Positions 23,448-32,966 of a stretch of 64,000 bases of DNA are shown in pieces. The translations under genes were made by a program, and so were the position numbers. The DNA comes from Anammoximicrobium sp964486845 (GTDB lineage: Bacteria > Planctomycetota > Planctomycetia > Pirellulales > Pirellulaceae). The stretch spans positions 1 through 64,000 of the forward strand of contig CAZAQY010000012.1 of assembly GCA_964486845.1 (NCBI GenBank). The letters run 5' to 3'. The notes under the pieces are model-generated. The model was not told the origin of the DNA and ran no database searches. It saw only the letters and a list, made by a program, of their open reading frames with translations. Numbering within the stretch: the first letter of the stretch is position 1; every line of letters begins with the position of its first letter.

Positions 23448-26400
23448 TCAGAACGGGTTGTGCCACGGGACGAAGTTCCAGTTCTGGAATAGGTTCATCG
23501 CGGCGCGGTCTGTAGCATCGTCCTGCGGAAGAAGGACCAGCGCATCCAGCCAAGCGCCGTTGGCGGCCGAGAGCGTGAGGCGGTGCTTTCCCGGCGCGAG
23601 GGTCACCTTCGGAATTCGATACCAGGCCCAGTGGTCGTCTTGCTCCCGGTGGAACCGCTTGGTGTGCGCCGCGTTGGCGGCGGTCCAGTCCTCAAAGCCG
23701 ATCATCCGTTCGATACGGAGCGGGCGAGGGTTGGCGGCGTCGAGGGACAACGACAGGCTTGAGTCGCCGTCCGGCTTCCAGCGGGCCCGCAGCCAGAGGG
23801 CATGCGTCCCACCGCGCGGCGTTTCAAAGTCCATCGCCAGCCGGCCACGGCCGGTGAACTCGACTCCGCCGGCACCGCTGAGTTCGGCCATCTCGCGGAC
23901 CGTGGCCACGCCGGAGGTCTCGTCGGCATGCTCGGCCTCGCGCACCAACGGCGCCTCGGCTACCAGCACCTGAAGCGGCACGCGGCGCTGGCCGTCGCCC
24001 TGGCCGACCACGAGCGTCAGGGGAACGATGTCGCCGGACGGCGTCCCGCTGGCATGCACGACAAACTCCGCGGCGCTGCGCGCGTCCGAACCGGCCGACT
24101 CGGCCGCATCGGCCGTGAACTTCGGCGGCGTACACGTCCAACCCTCCGGCAGGCCGTCCAGTCGCACCTCGGCCTGCGGGCGCGGTCCCTGGAGCGTGAC
24201 CGGGACGGACACCTTGCCGTCCGGCGGAACGACCAACACGTTGCGGTGTACCTCGTCGCCCTCGGTGTAGAAACTCAGCCCGCCAACGGACACGGCCAGG
24301 TCGCTGCGATATCGCTCGGTCCAGCGGCAGGTCGTCTTGATCGGAACGCTGGGCACCCCGCCCGCAAATTCGATCCGATTCTCGCCCAGCGACAGCTTGC
24401 CGGGCAGCGCCAGCGGCGAGGCCACCAGCGTGCTGCGAACCTGCAGGCCGCGGACGACTGCGTCCTGGCCGGCAGCCAGTTCCAACTTGAGCCAGTACGC
24501 ATACCGCGCGGTCACGTGCTCCCGCAACGCCGCGGCGATCGTCCCGCGGGCCTCGGGACTGCGCCACACCTCGGTCCAGTGCCGGCCTTCATCGAACGAC
24601 AGCGACAGGCAAACGGCCCCGCTTCGGTTGGCTGTATACGAGCCGCGAACCACGGCGTCCGAGAAAATGTAAGGGCATTGGGCACGGTAGATCAGCGACG
24701 CGGCCTGCCCCGCATCCTTGGCGCGGAGTTGGCACGTGCCGTCGCTGCCGCGCTGGCTGACGAGATTGTCCACGGCGGTCGCTTCTCCCTCCGCCGTGGG
24801 CTCGTAGACGAGGCCCCCGTTGCCGAATATCGGCGGGACCTTGGCCAGCGGCAGGGGCTCCCGATCGCCGAACACCTCGAACCAGCGTCCCTCGTTGTGC
24901 CAGCACAGGCTCGCACGTTCGCCCGGTCGTAGCGGGAAGTCCATGCTGTGCGGGCGCACAGCCGTGCCGAAGGGAATGCCGGTCGGGCGGCCCCGCAGCC
25001 AGGCGCAGACATCGCCGCCTTGCCGGATCTTCAGGTAAGGATCTTCCTCCATGTGTCGCCGTCCGATCACGGTCGCGTTGTCCCGGTCCAGCCAGAACAC
25101 GCGGGCGGACAGGTCAAACAACCGCCACTGCCCCTGGTAGTATGCCTGCTGGAACTGGTGGTGCGTGCCCGACGAGTCGTTGGACGAGATGCCCGTCGCC
25201 AGGAACAGCTTGCGAAGCATGTGGTTGAGCGGGCCGCACTGGTCGAAAGGATAGATGTTCAGAGCCTTGGTGAAGGTGTACGAAGTCCGCGGGCGATGTT
25301 GCGTCGGCAGAGTTTCGCAGTAGCAACCATCGTAGTAGTGGGCGGTCTGGAGCGCGTACCGAAACGTCTCGAACGCCTTCTCGGCGTCGCCTGCGGCCTT
25401 CGCGCCTAGCGTGGCCCGAACCGTCTCGAACGAGAGCGGCACCACGGCGTCGTTGGCTCGCCACTGCGGGAGCAGCGTCGTGGCGGCGGACGACGGATCG
25501 GCTCGCTCAAAGGTGACGCAGCGCATGAGCGGCGGGTAGTCCCCTCCCACGGTCAGGGTGAAGCCGGCGTCCTGGCCCGTCACGGTGCGCTCCACATGGC
25601 GCTCGCGATACTCGATGAGCCGCGGGTCGGGCGGCCGGCGGAACGGAGGATTGACCGGCAGTCGGCCCTCGGCCCGATTTGCCTCGAACTGCGACTCCGG
25701 AGCGTGCGGTTGGACAAGGACCATCTGCCGGCGGATCTTGCCTTGCTCCAGGATTTCCAGCGGCGCCGTTTCCTCCTGGATCGGCAAATCGACACAGAAA
25801 TGCCCGCGGACGAAGCGATCGTCGGCCGCGTGGACACCGTCCCGTTCGTTCTCGAAATGGAACAGCGCGCGCGTGTGCTCGTCCACCGCGAATTCCTCGC
25901 GCGCGGGTGTGAACTCGGCGGCATAGCGCGGAATGTCCGAGATGCGGAACTCGTCCAGCACGGACTCGGCCGAGCGTTCCGCCGAGCCCCCCCGCTCTCC
26001 GCCGATGCAGGCCTGCATGGGCATGCTCCGGCCATCCCGTTCGGAAATGCCGATGCCCTTCGTGTTCCCGCCTGCCGCCGCCAGGCTGCTGGGCCACGAG
26101 GCCGACTCCGGTCCGCGGGAGGCGATGGGCCGGCCATCGACGAACAGCGCCAGATGTGCCTTCGGGAAATCCCAGGTGGCCGCCACGTGGTGCCACTGGC
26201 CGGCCTTCAGCGGCGCCGGGCCGCGCACCGCATGGGCGGTGCCGTCTGCGTCGGCGATGGAGAACTCCAGTTCGTTCCGCCCGGCGCTGCCCAGTTTGCG
26301 CAGCACCGATTGCCGGCGGTGCATGTAGGCCACGCCGTCGAAAAAGACTCGCTCGACGCCGTCGGCCGCGTCCCACGAGGGCCGGCACCAGAACTCCAGC

Positions 26401-27548
26401 GTGCCGGCCTGCAGGCCCCAATGGACCGACTGCGGGCCGGGGTCCGCCGCGCCGCGGGTCAACGTGCCCTCCGCAGCGCCGTTGAACATCAAGAATCGCG
26501 AACCGGTCAGCGCCACGCCACGGTTCAGCGGGGCGTCGGTCAAAGCGCCTTCCACAAAACCGGCGTGACTGGCCGCCGGCCAAGGCCACCGCTCGCCCGG
26601 CCGAACGACGAGCCGGTCCAGCCACACGGTGAAAAACGACCCCGGACCCGTGACGGCCTTGCCCGTATCGGCGTCGGTCACGCGGCAACGCACCCGCACG
26701 CGCACCTTGAGCGTCGCCGCGTCCGGGCTGAACCGCCCGCGCTCGCAGAACTGGACCAACTGGCCCTGCGCTAACTCGATCGCCAACCAGCGCGGCTCGA
26801 CCGCGCACTCGACGATGGCCGAGCCGTCGGCCCGGAATTGTTCGAGTTCGATCGCGACGGGCGCTCCGTAGGCGGCCCGTTCGGCCAGCAGATCGCACTG
26901 AAACACCATCTCCTGGCCCGCGAACCGCCGCACGTCGAACTGCTGCGAAATGGTCACCTCGCGAGCGGCGTCGGCCGCAGTCGTCTCGTCGACGACGACC
27001 GCCAGCGATTGGCGCCCGCTGGTGTGCTTCATGCGGCCCAACCGCACCAGGGCTGCGGGTTGCATCTGCCAGGCGGCGGGCAGTCCGTCCGCGGCTTCCT
27101 CGAATCCCGGATTGGCCAGCAAGTTTTCCGGCGGCAGGCGGTCGCGCGCGTAGTTCGCCACTGGAACCGAACGGTCCTTGGTGTTGAAATAAATGTCGTA
27201 CTCGCCGCACTGTCCCACCCGCGCCGGGGCAACCCAGGCCAAATACGTCTCCGCCCGGTTCCGAGGCACATTGAATTCGGTCCGGCAGGCCGCAGGCACC
27301 TCGGCGCCGGTCTGGCGCTGCACCACGCGCACCGAGTCCGGATTCCATGCGCGGGAAATACCGGCACGCTCCAACAACCGCTGGAAATCCACGACCACCT
27401 CGACCGGCCGCTCGGCGCCGTCACGGTAAGGCGTGGGACGAGTGACGGTGGTGCGGAACTGCCAGTCCGGATTCCACCACCCCGCCTCGTCCGCCGCCGC
27501 GGCCGTCACGCAACCGATCAAGATGCAGCAAACTGCGGTCTTCAACAT
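23448..27548 (-). CDS. very large secreted LamG/transglutaminase-like protein
   Basis: The 1366-residue protein has a signal peptide (to about residue 20) and a WWNPDWQFRTTV opening like DUF2341 proteins. A concanavalin-like LamG region follows at about residues 340-560 (GTLEFWCRPSW, GQWHHVAATWDFPKAHLALF). A transglutaminase-like core at about 725-850 keeps a Cys-His-Asp triad (QCGPLNHML, THHQFQQAYY, WRLFDLSARVFW). The C-terminal 130 residues resemble a carbohydrate-binding module (EFTGRGRLAMDFETPRGGTH). The role is probably binding and remodelling of an extracellular polymer, but the chemistry is unknown. GAGGAAC precedes the ATG. A homologous but truncated core is found at 12571-13131. Confidence 0.8.
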   Translation of the reverse strand: MLKTAVCCILIGCVTAAAADEAGWWNPDWQFRTTVTRPTPYRDGAERPVEVVVDFQRLLERAGISRAWNPDSVRVVQRQTGAEVPAACRTEFNVPRNRAETYLAWVAPARVGQCGEYDIYFNTKDRSVPVANYARDRLPPENLLANPGFEEAADGLPAAWQMQPAALVRLGRMKHTSGRQSLAVVVDETTAADAAREVTISQQFDVRRFAGQEMVFQCDLLAERAAYGAPVAIELEQFRADGSAIVECAVEPRWLAIELAQGQLVQFCERGRFSPDAATLKVRVRVRCRVTDADTGKAVTGPGSFFTVWLDRLVVRPGERWPWPAASHAGFVEGALTDAPLNRGVALTGSRFLMFNGAAEGTLTRGAADPGPQSVHWGLQAGTLEFWCRPSWDAADGVERVFFDGVAYMHRRQSVLRKLGSAGRNELEFSIADADGTAHAVRGPAPLKAGQWHHVAATWDFPKAHLALFVDGRPIASRGPESASWPSSLAAAGGNTKGIGISERDGRSMPMQACIGGERGGSAERSAESVLDEFRISDIPRYAAEFTPAREEFAVDEHTRALFHFENERDGVHAADDRFVRGHFCVDLPIQEETAPLEILEQGKIRRQMVLVQPHAPESQFEANRAEGRLPVNPPFRRPPDPRLIEYRERHVERTVTGQDAGFTLTVGGDYPPLMRCVTFERADPSSAATTLLPQWRANDAVVPLSFETVRATLGAKAAGDAEKAFETFRYALQTAHYYDGCYCETLPTQHRPRTSYTFTKALNIYPFDQCGPLNHMLRKLFLATGISSNDSSGTHHQFQQAYYQGQWRLFDLSARVFWLDRDNATVIGRRHMEEDPYLKIRQGGDVCAWLRGRPTGIPFGTAVRPHSMDFPLRPGERASLCWHNEGRWFEVFGDREPLPLAKVPPIFGNGGLVYEPTAEGEATAVDNLVSQRGSDGTCQLRAKDAGQAASLIYRAQCPYIFSDAVVRGSYTANRSGAVCLSLSFDEGRHWTEVWRSPEARGTIAAALREHVTARYAYWLKLELAAGQDAVVRGLQVRSTLVASPLALPGKLSLGENRIEFAGGVPSVPIKTTCRWTERYRSDLAVSVGGLSFYTEGDEVHRNVLVVPPDGKVSVPVTLQGPRPQAEVRLDGLPEGWTCTPPKFTADAAESAGSDARSAAEFVVHASGTPSGDIVPLTLVVGQGDGQRRVPLQVLVAEAPLVREAEHADETSGVATVREMAELSGAGGVEFTGRGRLAMDFETPRGGTHALWLRARWKPDGDSSLSLSLDAANPRPLRIERMIGFEDWTAANAAHTKRFHREQDDHWAWYRIPKVTLAPGKHRLTLSAANGAWLDALVLLPQDDATDRAAMNLFQNWNFVPWHNPF

Positions 27549-27609
27549 GGTGAGTTCCTCAATTGGTTCGACTGTTTCACTTCGGCGTGGAGGCTAGGTT
27601 TTCCGTTCG

Positions 27610-27942
27610 TCAGGAATCGAGCACACGCAAGAGCCGTTTTCCAATCCCTTGGCCTTGTGCTGATTGCGCTACGGCCAAACGGGCAATGCGCAGTGCCGGC
27701 AGAGGGTACTTGGGCATTCGCTTGCGCGTGCGTGCGGGTAAACTGTCGATCGTGATGGAGGTTGCCGCGACCGTCACAAACCCCAATACGTCGCGGCCTG
27801 CAACCGCCACGTACGTCGTTCCGATGTGCAGACGAAACTGATTTTGCCCTGCAAACTTCCGGAAGAAGCGATCCAAATCTGCGTCACCGGATGTAAACGA
27901 TTGGCGGTCGTCCTCCGGTCTTAGCGGCCGAACCTCAATCAT
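27610..27942 (-). CDS. GNAT-type toxin, C-terminally short
   Basis: The 110-residue product resembles tRNA-acetylating GNAT toxins (TacT/AtaT class), starting EVRPLRPEDDRQSFTSGDAD LD-style and containing TYVAVAGRDVLGFVT and the acetyl-CoA loop LAVAQSAQGQGIGKRLL. Toxins of this class run to about 160-170 residues; here the frame ends at RVLDS right after the loop, so the last helix and strands are missing. It overlaps the RHH antitoxin gene upstream by eight bases, the usual arrangement. The truncation probably inactivates it, or it may be a binding-only remnant. Confidence 0.8.
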   Translation of the reverse strand: MIEVRPLRPEDDRQSFTSGDADLDRFFRKFAGQNQFRLHIGTTYVAVAGRDVLGFVTVAATSITIDSLPARTRKRMPKYPLPALRIARLAVAQSAQGQGIGKRLLRVLDS

Positions 27943-28204
27943 CGAACAGCGCCTTCATGGCTGCGGTCGGGGCCGGTGGGTTCTCAAGACGTTCCAGAAC
28001 CCTCTCCCCCGACTCTCGAGAAAGCTCCAGAGCAGGGGGAATCAGGATATCCGCCGGAATCTCGTCCAGCGCGCGGAGGTGATGCTGCAGAGCCGTTTCA
28101 ATCAAGTGAGACCTCTTGACGCCGTGCGCTCGGACATATTGTTCCATTCGTTCCTTGGTCTCCACCGAGATGTTCGCTGAGATCTGAGTTAGACCTGAAG
28201 CCAT
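27935..28204 (-). CDS. ribbon-helix-helix antitoxin
   Basis: The 89-residue protein has an N-terminal RHH fold (QISANISVETKERMEQYVRA, then GVKRSHLIETALQHHL) that should bind the operator as a dimer, and a flexible C-terminal half ending in PTAAMKALFDD that would wrap the GNAT toxin. GGAGG lies six bases before the ATG. It is the first gene of a two-gene operon with the GNAT gene and has its own promoter-like boxes upstream. Autoregulation is expected from the family. Confidence 0.85.
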   Translation of the reverse strand: MASGLTQISANISVETKERMEQYVRAHGVKRSHLIETALQHHLRALDEIPADILIPPALELSRESGERVLERLENPPAPTAAMKALFDD

Positions 28205-28247
28205 GATCCACCTCCGCGTTGTAGACGGATTCAACTGGTCCCACATG

Positions 28248-28276
28248 ATTGTAGAATTTTCTATGGCTACGATCAA
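28248..28276 (-). promoter_or_regulatory. promoter of the toxin-antitoxin operon
   Basis: Read on the minus strand, TTGATC (28271-28276) and TACAAT (28248-28253) are exactly 17 bases apart, about 44 bases before the antitoxin start. The AT-rich block stands out from the GC-rich surroundings. Confidence 0.6.
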
Positions 28277-28286
28277 CACGCAAGCG

Positions 28287-29849
28287 TTAGGGCCTGGGCC
28301 GAGTTCCATCGCCGCTGATGATGGCTTCCAGCCGGTCGTGCAACCGCTGCCGTTGTTCGGGATGCTGGGCGGCGACGTCGGTCTGTTCGCCGGGGTCCCG
28401 GGACAGATCGAACAGTTGCTCGTGGTAGGACGGCTTTCCGGCAGCGGCTTTCCCGGCGCCGGCTTTCGCCGCCTTCTTCGCCGCCGTTTTGCCGCCTGTC
28501 CTCCGGCGCACCAGCTTCCAATCTCCCACGCGCAGGCCGAAGCTGGCGCCGGTGTTGTCCTGCTGCAGCAGATGGTCGCGGCCTTTCGCGCCGGGCTCGC
28601 CGAGCAACGCATCCAGCACGTTGAAGCTGTCGCGGCAGGCCTCGCTGGCCAGGCTCTGGCCGGTCAGGGCAGCGAAACTGGCGGCCAGGTCGATGGTGCA
28701 GACGACCTGGTCGGACACGCCGGGTGGGATGCGGCCTTTCCAACGCGTCACCAGCGGCGTTCGGGTGCCGCCTTCGAACACGCTGTACTTGCCCCCGCGA
28801 TACGGACCGGCGGGCTTGTGGTCCCCCAGTTTCTCGACGGCGCCGTCCTGGTAGCCATCGTCCAGCACCGGGCCGTTGTCGGAACAGAGCACGACGAGGG
28901 TTTTCTCGGCCAGGCCGAGACGGTCCAGCGTCGCCATCAACTGGCCGACGGACCAGTCAAACTCCAGGATGGCGTCGCCGCGGAAGCCCAGCGCCGTCTG
29001 GCCCTGAAACCGCTCGTGCGGCATGCGCGGGACATGGATGTCGTGCGAGGCAAAGAACAGGAAGAACGGCCGCTCCCGGTTTTCCTCGATCCAGCGGGCG
29101 GATTGCGTCAGCCACTGGTCGGCCAGGTCTTCGTCGCGAAAACGGGCCTTGATGCCTCCCGTGTAGAAGCCGATCCGGCCGATGCCGTTGTGGATCGTGT
29201 TGTTGTGGCCGTGCGACCAGTCCATCCGCAGCAGGTGCCGGTGCGTGATGCCGGTCGGATGATCCTCAGAGGGCTTCTCGTCGCCCACCCACAGCGGATC
29301 GGACGGGTCAAGGTCGCGGATGCGATGGTTCTCGACGTACACCTGCGGCACGCGGTCGTTGGTGGTCGGCAGCAGGAAGCAGTGATCGAAACCGATTTCG
29401 AGCGGGCCCGGTCGCAGTTCGCCATTCCAGTCCGGCGCTTCGTCGCCCAGGCCGAGGTGCCATTTGCCGATCACGGCCGTCGCATAGCCGGCGCGTTTCA
29501 GCAGCGAAGCGACGGTTTCCGTGCCTGGCCGGATGATCGCCGGGCCGTTGGGCGGAGCGATCCCGGTCCGCGGCGCGCGAAACGCGTAGGTCCCCGTCAG
29601 GAACGAAAACCGCGTGGGCGTGCAGGTGGCGGCGGAGCAGTAGCCGCTGGTGAACCGCAGTCCTTCGGCAGCCAGCTTGTCGATGTTCGGCGTCTTGACC
29701 CCGCCGGCCCCGTTGCAGGAGACATCGCCGTAACCCAGATCGTCCGCCATGATCACGACGATGTTGGGCGTTGCCGGTGGCTCGGCGGCGACGGCGCTGG
29801 CGGCGAGCAGCCCCCATGCCAGCACGATGGCGATGATTCTGTTATTCAT
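28287..29849 (-). CDS. secreted type I sulfatase
   Basis: The 520-residue arylsulfatase A-like enzyme has a Sec signal (to about residue 22), the metal-binding VVIMADDLGYGD motif, and the formylglycine site C76-T-P-T-R (CTPTRFSFLTG). Cys rather than Ser at that place means maturation by the formylglycine-generating enzyme. Further family marks are GKWHLG and FFASHDIHVP and CSDNGP. A Lys/Ala-rich insertion (KTAAKKAAKAGAGKAAAG) occurs near residue 460. Planctomycetes use such enzymes to strip sulfate from algal or animal polysaccharides. The ATG at 29849 has AAGGAG six bases upstream and is better than the TTG six bases further out. Confidence 0.93.
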   Translation of the reverse strand: MNNRIIAIVLAWGLLAASAVAAEPPATPNIVVIMADDLGYGDVSCNGAGGVKTPNIDKLAAEGLRFTSGYCSAATCTPTRFSFLTGTYAFRAPRTGIAPPNGPAIIRPGTETVASLLKRAGYATAVIGKWHLGLGDEAPDWNGELRPGPLEIGFDHCFLLPTTNDRVPQVYVENHRIRDLDPSDPLWVGDEKPSEDHPTGITHRHLLRMDWSHGHNNTIHNGIGRIGFYTGGIKARFRDEDLADQWLTQSARWIEENRERPFFLFFASHDIHVPRMPHERFQGQTALGFRGDAILEFDWSVGQLMATLDRLGLAEKTLVVLCSDNGPVLDDGYQDGAVEKLGDHKPAGPYRGGKYSVFEGGTRTPLVTRWKGRIPPGVSDQVVCTIDLAASFAALTGQSLASEACRDSFNVLDALLGEPGAKGRDHLLQQDNTGASFGLRVGDWKLVRRRTGGKTAAKKAAKAGAGKAAAGKPSYHEQLFDLSRDPGEQTDVAAQHPEQRQRLHDRLEAIISGDGTRPRP

Positions 29850-29918
29850 GAGCAACTCCTTGCGGTAACGCGGATCGCGTCTTCATCTTAGACACCGAGT
29901 CTGACGCGGCGAAAGACT

Positions 29919-31487
29919 TCAGCGGGCGGAGCCGTTGCCGCCGCTCAGCAACTCGTCGATCGAAATCTTCTCGAACACCAGGTGCGCCCCGCTACCCTCG
30001 TACACGATGCCGACGTGCCGGTCATCGACGCGGCTCAAGCTGGGATAGCCCGCGCCGCGGCCTTCGTCCAGCAGCAACCGGTGCTGTGCGGGCCACGTGC
30101 GCCCCTCGTCGAAACTCACCTGAATACTATGGTGTGTCCGCGCCTCCTGGGAATGCGGATTGGCGAACAGCAGTACGGATCGCATCCGGTCTCCTTCGCG
30201 GTAGTCGAATCGGTACAGGCTGCCGTTGCAGTTCGGCTCGATCAGACCGTTGCGGTTGGTTGGATGCGGCGTCCAGGTCTGGCCGAGATCGCGCGTCACG
30301 GCCACGGTTCGGAACTTCGTCGGGCTCTCCGTGCGGCAGTTCAGCATCATCGAACCGTCGGCCAACTGCACGGCCTGGCACTCGGTATTGCCGAGCGACG
30401 CCGCCGGACTGACCGTCCACGTCTTCCCGTGGTCACGGCTGATGAGCAAGTTGGAGAAGAACCGGTCCTGCGCGTCGCGCCCCTGCGTGGGCATGACCAG
30501 CGTGCCGTCCTGCAGCGCGATGCCCTGCTGCGGCGACGGCGCGTACAGGATCCATTCCGGGGCCTTCCAGACGCGCGTCATATTCTGCGGTTTCGACCAG
30601 GTTTGCCCGCCGTCCGCCGAACGGACCATCATGAATTGCGCGCTCTTGCCTATCTCGAAACCCGGCTCCGAACCGCCCTTGTTCCACTGGTGCATTCCGG
30701 CCTTGCCGTTCATCCAGACGGCAAAGCAGAAGACCTCTCCCGTCGCGGGGTCCACGAGAATGCCCGGATCGCTGCACCCGTTCACTTCTTGCGGCAGTCC
30801 GCCGAAAGTGCCCATGTCCATGATGATCTGTTGGGCGCCCCAGGTGCACCCGCCATCCGTGCTGCGCAGCAGGCCGATGTCGATATCCTCTTGCAAATCG
30901 CGCCCCATCCGCCGCCGCATGTCGTACACGCACAGCAGCGTGCCTGGAGGCGCCGTGGCCAGAGCCGGAATGCGGTAGGTATGCACGCCGTCATCCCCAT
31001 GCCGGCGCAGCGCGATCCCGATGCGTTTGCGCACCTGAGGCGTCTGATCACGCGGCACGATGCGACCGGCCGAGGTCTGGAGGCTCGTTATCGACGCATC
31101 GACCCGGTGCGACAAGTCCGCCTCCGCCCGGACCCGGCAGGACAGCCAGAAATGATTTGCCCCGGCCGCCAGCCGCGCGTGGCCCTGAAACACCACGGTC
31201 TCCGCCGGCCGCAGCCGTTCGCCGAAGGCCTGTTCGCTGGACGTACCGGTTTCGCTGCCCGTGAAAAAGAACTGGAGCGATTCGAGATCGGCGGCACCTG
31301 CCAGCGACACGCTGATGGACTCGAGTTGCACGAAAGGCTTGGCCGCCGTGACGGTCAATCGCAACAATGTGTTGTGTTCGTTGCGAATCAGCACCGGCCC
31401 CACCGCTTGCTGCGTGACGGCCTCAATTTCCGCCGCGCGCGCCAGCCCCGATGCCAAGACCAATCCGACAAGGAGAATTCTCTGCAT
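29919..31487 (-). CDS. secreted exo-alpha-sialidase (BNR repeats)
   Basis: The 522-residue protein has a signal peptide, an N-terminal beta domain (about residues 20-165) and a six-bladed sialidase propeller. The RIP motif appears as YRIPAL, and five Asp-boxes are visible: STDGGCTWG, SADGGQTWS, SRDHGKTWT, TRDLGQTWT and SFDEGRTWP. The layout matches GH33-type sialidases that release terminal sialic acids, although planctomycete members may act on other acidic sugars. GGGAGC precedes the ATG at 31487, which also places the signal peptide first. It follows the Gfo/Idh/MocA gene and precedes the sulfatase gene on the same strand. Confidence 0.88.
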   Translation of the reverse strand: MQRILLVGLVLASGLARAAEIEAVTQQAVGPVLIRNEHNTLLRLTVTAAKPFVQLESISVSLAGAADLESLQFFFTGSETGTSSEQAFGERLRPAETVVFQGHARLAAGANHFWLSCRVRAEADLSHRVDASITSLQTSAGRIVPRDQTPQVRKRIGIALRRHGDDGVHTYRIPALATAPPGTLLCVYDMRRRMGRDLQEDIDIGLLRSTDGGCTWGAQQIIMDMGTFGGLPQEVNGCSDPGILVDPATGEVFCFAVWMNGKAGMHQWNKGGSEPGFEIGKSAQFMMVRSADGGQTWSKPQNMTRVWKAPEWILYAPSPQQGIALQDGTLVMPTQGRDAQDRFFSNLLISRDHGKTWTVSPAASLGNTECQAVQLADGSMMLNCRTESPTKFRTVAVTRDLGQTWTPHPTNRNGLIEPNCNGSLYRFDYREGDRMRSVLLFANPHSQEARTHHSIQVSFDEGRTWPAQHRLLLDEGRGAGYPSLSRVDDRHVGIVYEGSGAHLVFEKISIDELLSGGNGSAR

Positions 31488-31681
31488 CACGATGCTCCCA
31501 AGGGACAAGGGAGAACCAACAGCACGCAGTGACGGGTTCAAGTCTCCAACAGAGCACGTAAGAAGTCAAGAATGCCTTAGGCCCCGTCATCGCCGGACGC
31601 GGAATTCTCGTGGAGGCTCCGGCAGGATCGTTTTCTGCTGAAGTCCGCAGGCAATTTCAGCCCGCGCAGCGACACGCCACA

Positions 31682-32926
31682 CTATACCTTTAGTCCCCGC
31701 AGATTCACTTCGCGGGTCTTGCCTTCCTTGATCAATTCGTCCATCGTCAGCCACGTTTTTCGCAACATGGCCTCGCGGCCGAGGATGCCCGTCAGGGTGC
31801 AGTCGACCGAACGGTGCGCGGTGGCGTTGTCGAATTCCCCCTGCGTGATGCAACGATAGAATTCGGCGATGTTGGCTTTGGCTCCGTCCTCATAGATGCC
31901 GCCGGCCGCGGCGCCCGAATAGTGCTTGGACCCGCCGCGGATGAACACCTGGCCCGTGTAAGCGATGTGCGCGGTGGCCTCCAGTCCCATCAAGTCGGCG
32001 GCCAGGTTGTACATCACCGCGTTGTTCTTCAGCAGCTGAGTGTGATGAGTCCAACAGGTTCCATCCGGCAGTTCGAACACGACTCCCCCGCAGTCCGTGC
32101 GGTCGCCGTGCGGATCGGGACGGACGATGCGCGCGGACCCGCTGGCGGCGGCGGCTCGTTGGCCGAGCACCCACGTGATGCCGTCGATGATATGAATGTC
32201 GTACAGCAGCAGCAGATCGCCGCTAAGCGCGATGTGCGAGCACCAGGCCCGCTTGAACAGGTTTTCGATGGTCGGCCCCACCGGCGGGTCGGGCAACTGG
32301 CCGCAGGTCCCGCCGGAATAGATGTGTGCCAAGCCGCCCAAGGCGTTTTCGGCGATGCGTTGCTTCACTTCCTGGTTCGCCGCGTCGGTGGGCAGCTGGT
32401 AGTCGACGCGGAAACACAACTTCTTCTCCGTCGCCTTCTTGGCCAGGGCCTGCATGGCAAAGACGGCCGGCACGTCTACGGCAAAAGGCTTGGCCATGTA
32501 CACGTGGCAACCGGCGTCGATCGCCGCGGCGGCCTGTTCGGGATAGAAGTACGGGATGCCTTCCAGCACCAGCGCGTCGACGCCGCTGTCGAGCGCCCGC
32601 TTGTAGCCCGATAGGCCGCTGAAGCGTTTTCCCGCCGGAATCCCCAGCTTGTCGCCGACCGTATTGGCGGTGTCCTCGAAGTAATCGACCGCCGCCACGA
32701 TCTCGTATCCGGGGTGCTGCTTGAACAGATTGGCAATCCAGCTGCCGCGGCTGCCCAGCCCCACGAACCCGATGCGCAGCTTGCGCTCGACGTGGACGTC
32801 GGCCGCGGGCTTAGCGCCGGTTTCCTGGGAGCGTGCGGTGGACGCGGCGGCCAACAGGGGGATGGCGGCCGCAGCCGCAGTCTGCTCGACGAACTTCCGC
32901 CGTGTCAGGGATCGACCGGTGATCAT
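31682..32926 (-). CDS. Tat-secreted Gfo/Idh/MocA-family oxidoreductase
   Basis: The 414-residue protein has a twin-arginine signal (TRRKFVEQTAAAAA) and a Rossmann NAD(P)-binding domain (RIGFVGLGSRGSWIANLF). The usual EKP motif reads MAKPFAVD, and the second alpha/beta domain contains DIHIIDGITWVLGQ. These enzymes oxidise or epimerise sugars and cyclitols; the exported group in planctomycetes probably carries a tightly bound cofactor. AGGAG lies before the ATG at 32926. The gene sits within the sulfatase/sialidase block, so a sugar released there is a reasonable substrate. The loss of Glu in EKP is common in this exported group. Confidence 0.88.
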   Translation of the reverse strand: MITGRSLTRRKFVEQTAAAAAIPLLAAASTARSQETGAKPAADVHVERKLRIGFVGLGSRGSWIANLFKQHPGYEIVAAVDYFEDTANTVGDKLGIPAGKRFSGLSGYKRALDSGVDALVLEGIPYFYPEQAAAAIDAGCHVYMAKPFAVDVPAVFAMQALAKKATEKKLCFRVDYQLPTDAANQEVKQRIAENALGGLAHIYSGGTCGQLPDPPVGPTIENLFKRAWCSHIALSGDLLLLYDIHIIDGITWVLGQRAAAASGSARIVRPDPHGDRTDCGGVVFELPDGTCWTHHTQLLKNNAVMYNLAADLMGLEATAHIAYTGQVFIRGGSKHYSGAAAGGIYEDGAKANIAEFYRCITQGEFDNATAHRSVDCTLTGILGREAMLRKTWLTMDELIKEGKTREVNLRGLKV

Positions 32927-32966
32927 GGCAAGTGCTCCTGTAGTCTGTGGTGTTTCTCGGACGATG

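Noticed and set aside
25507..27348. 613-codon minus-strand frame overlapping the giant LamG gene
   Set aside because: Arg/Gly-rich out-of-frame reading of the same strand; the adjacent frame carries all domain motifs.
28203..29891. 562-codon plus-strand open frame opposite the sulfatase
   Set aside because: Antisense shadow; the sulfatase signature and ribosome-binding site are on the other strand.
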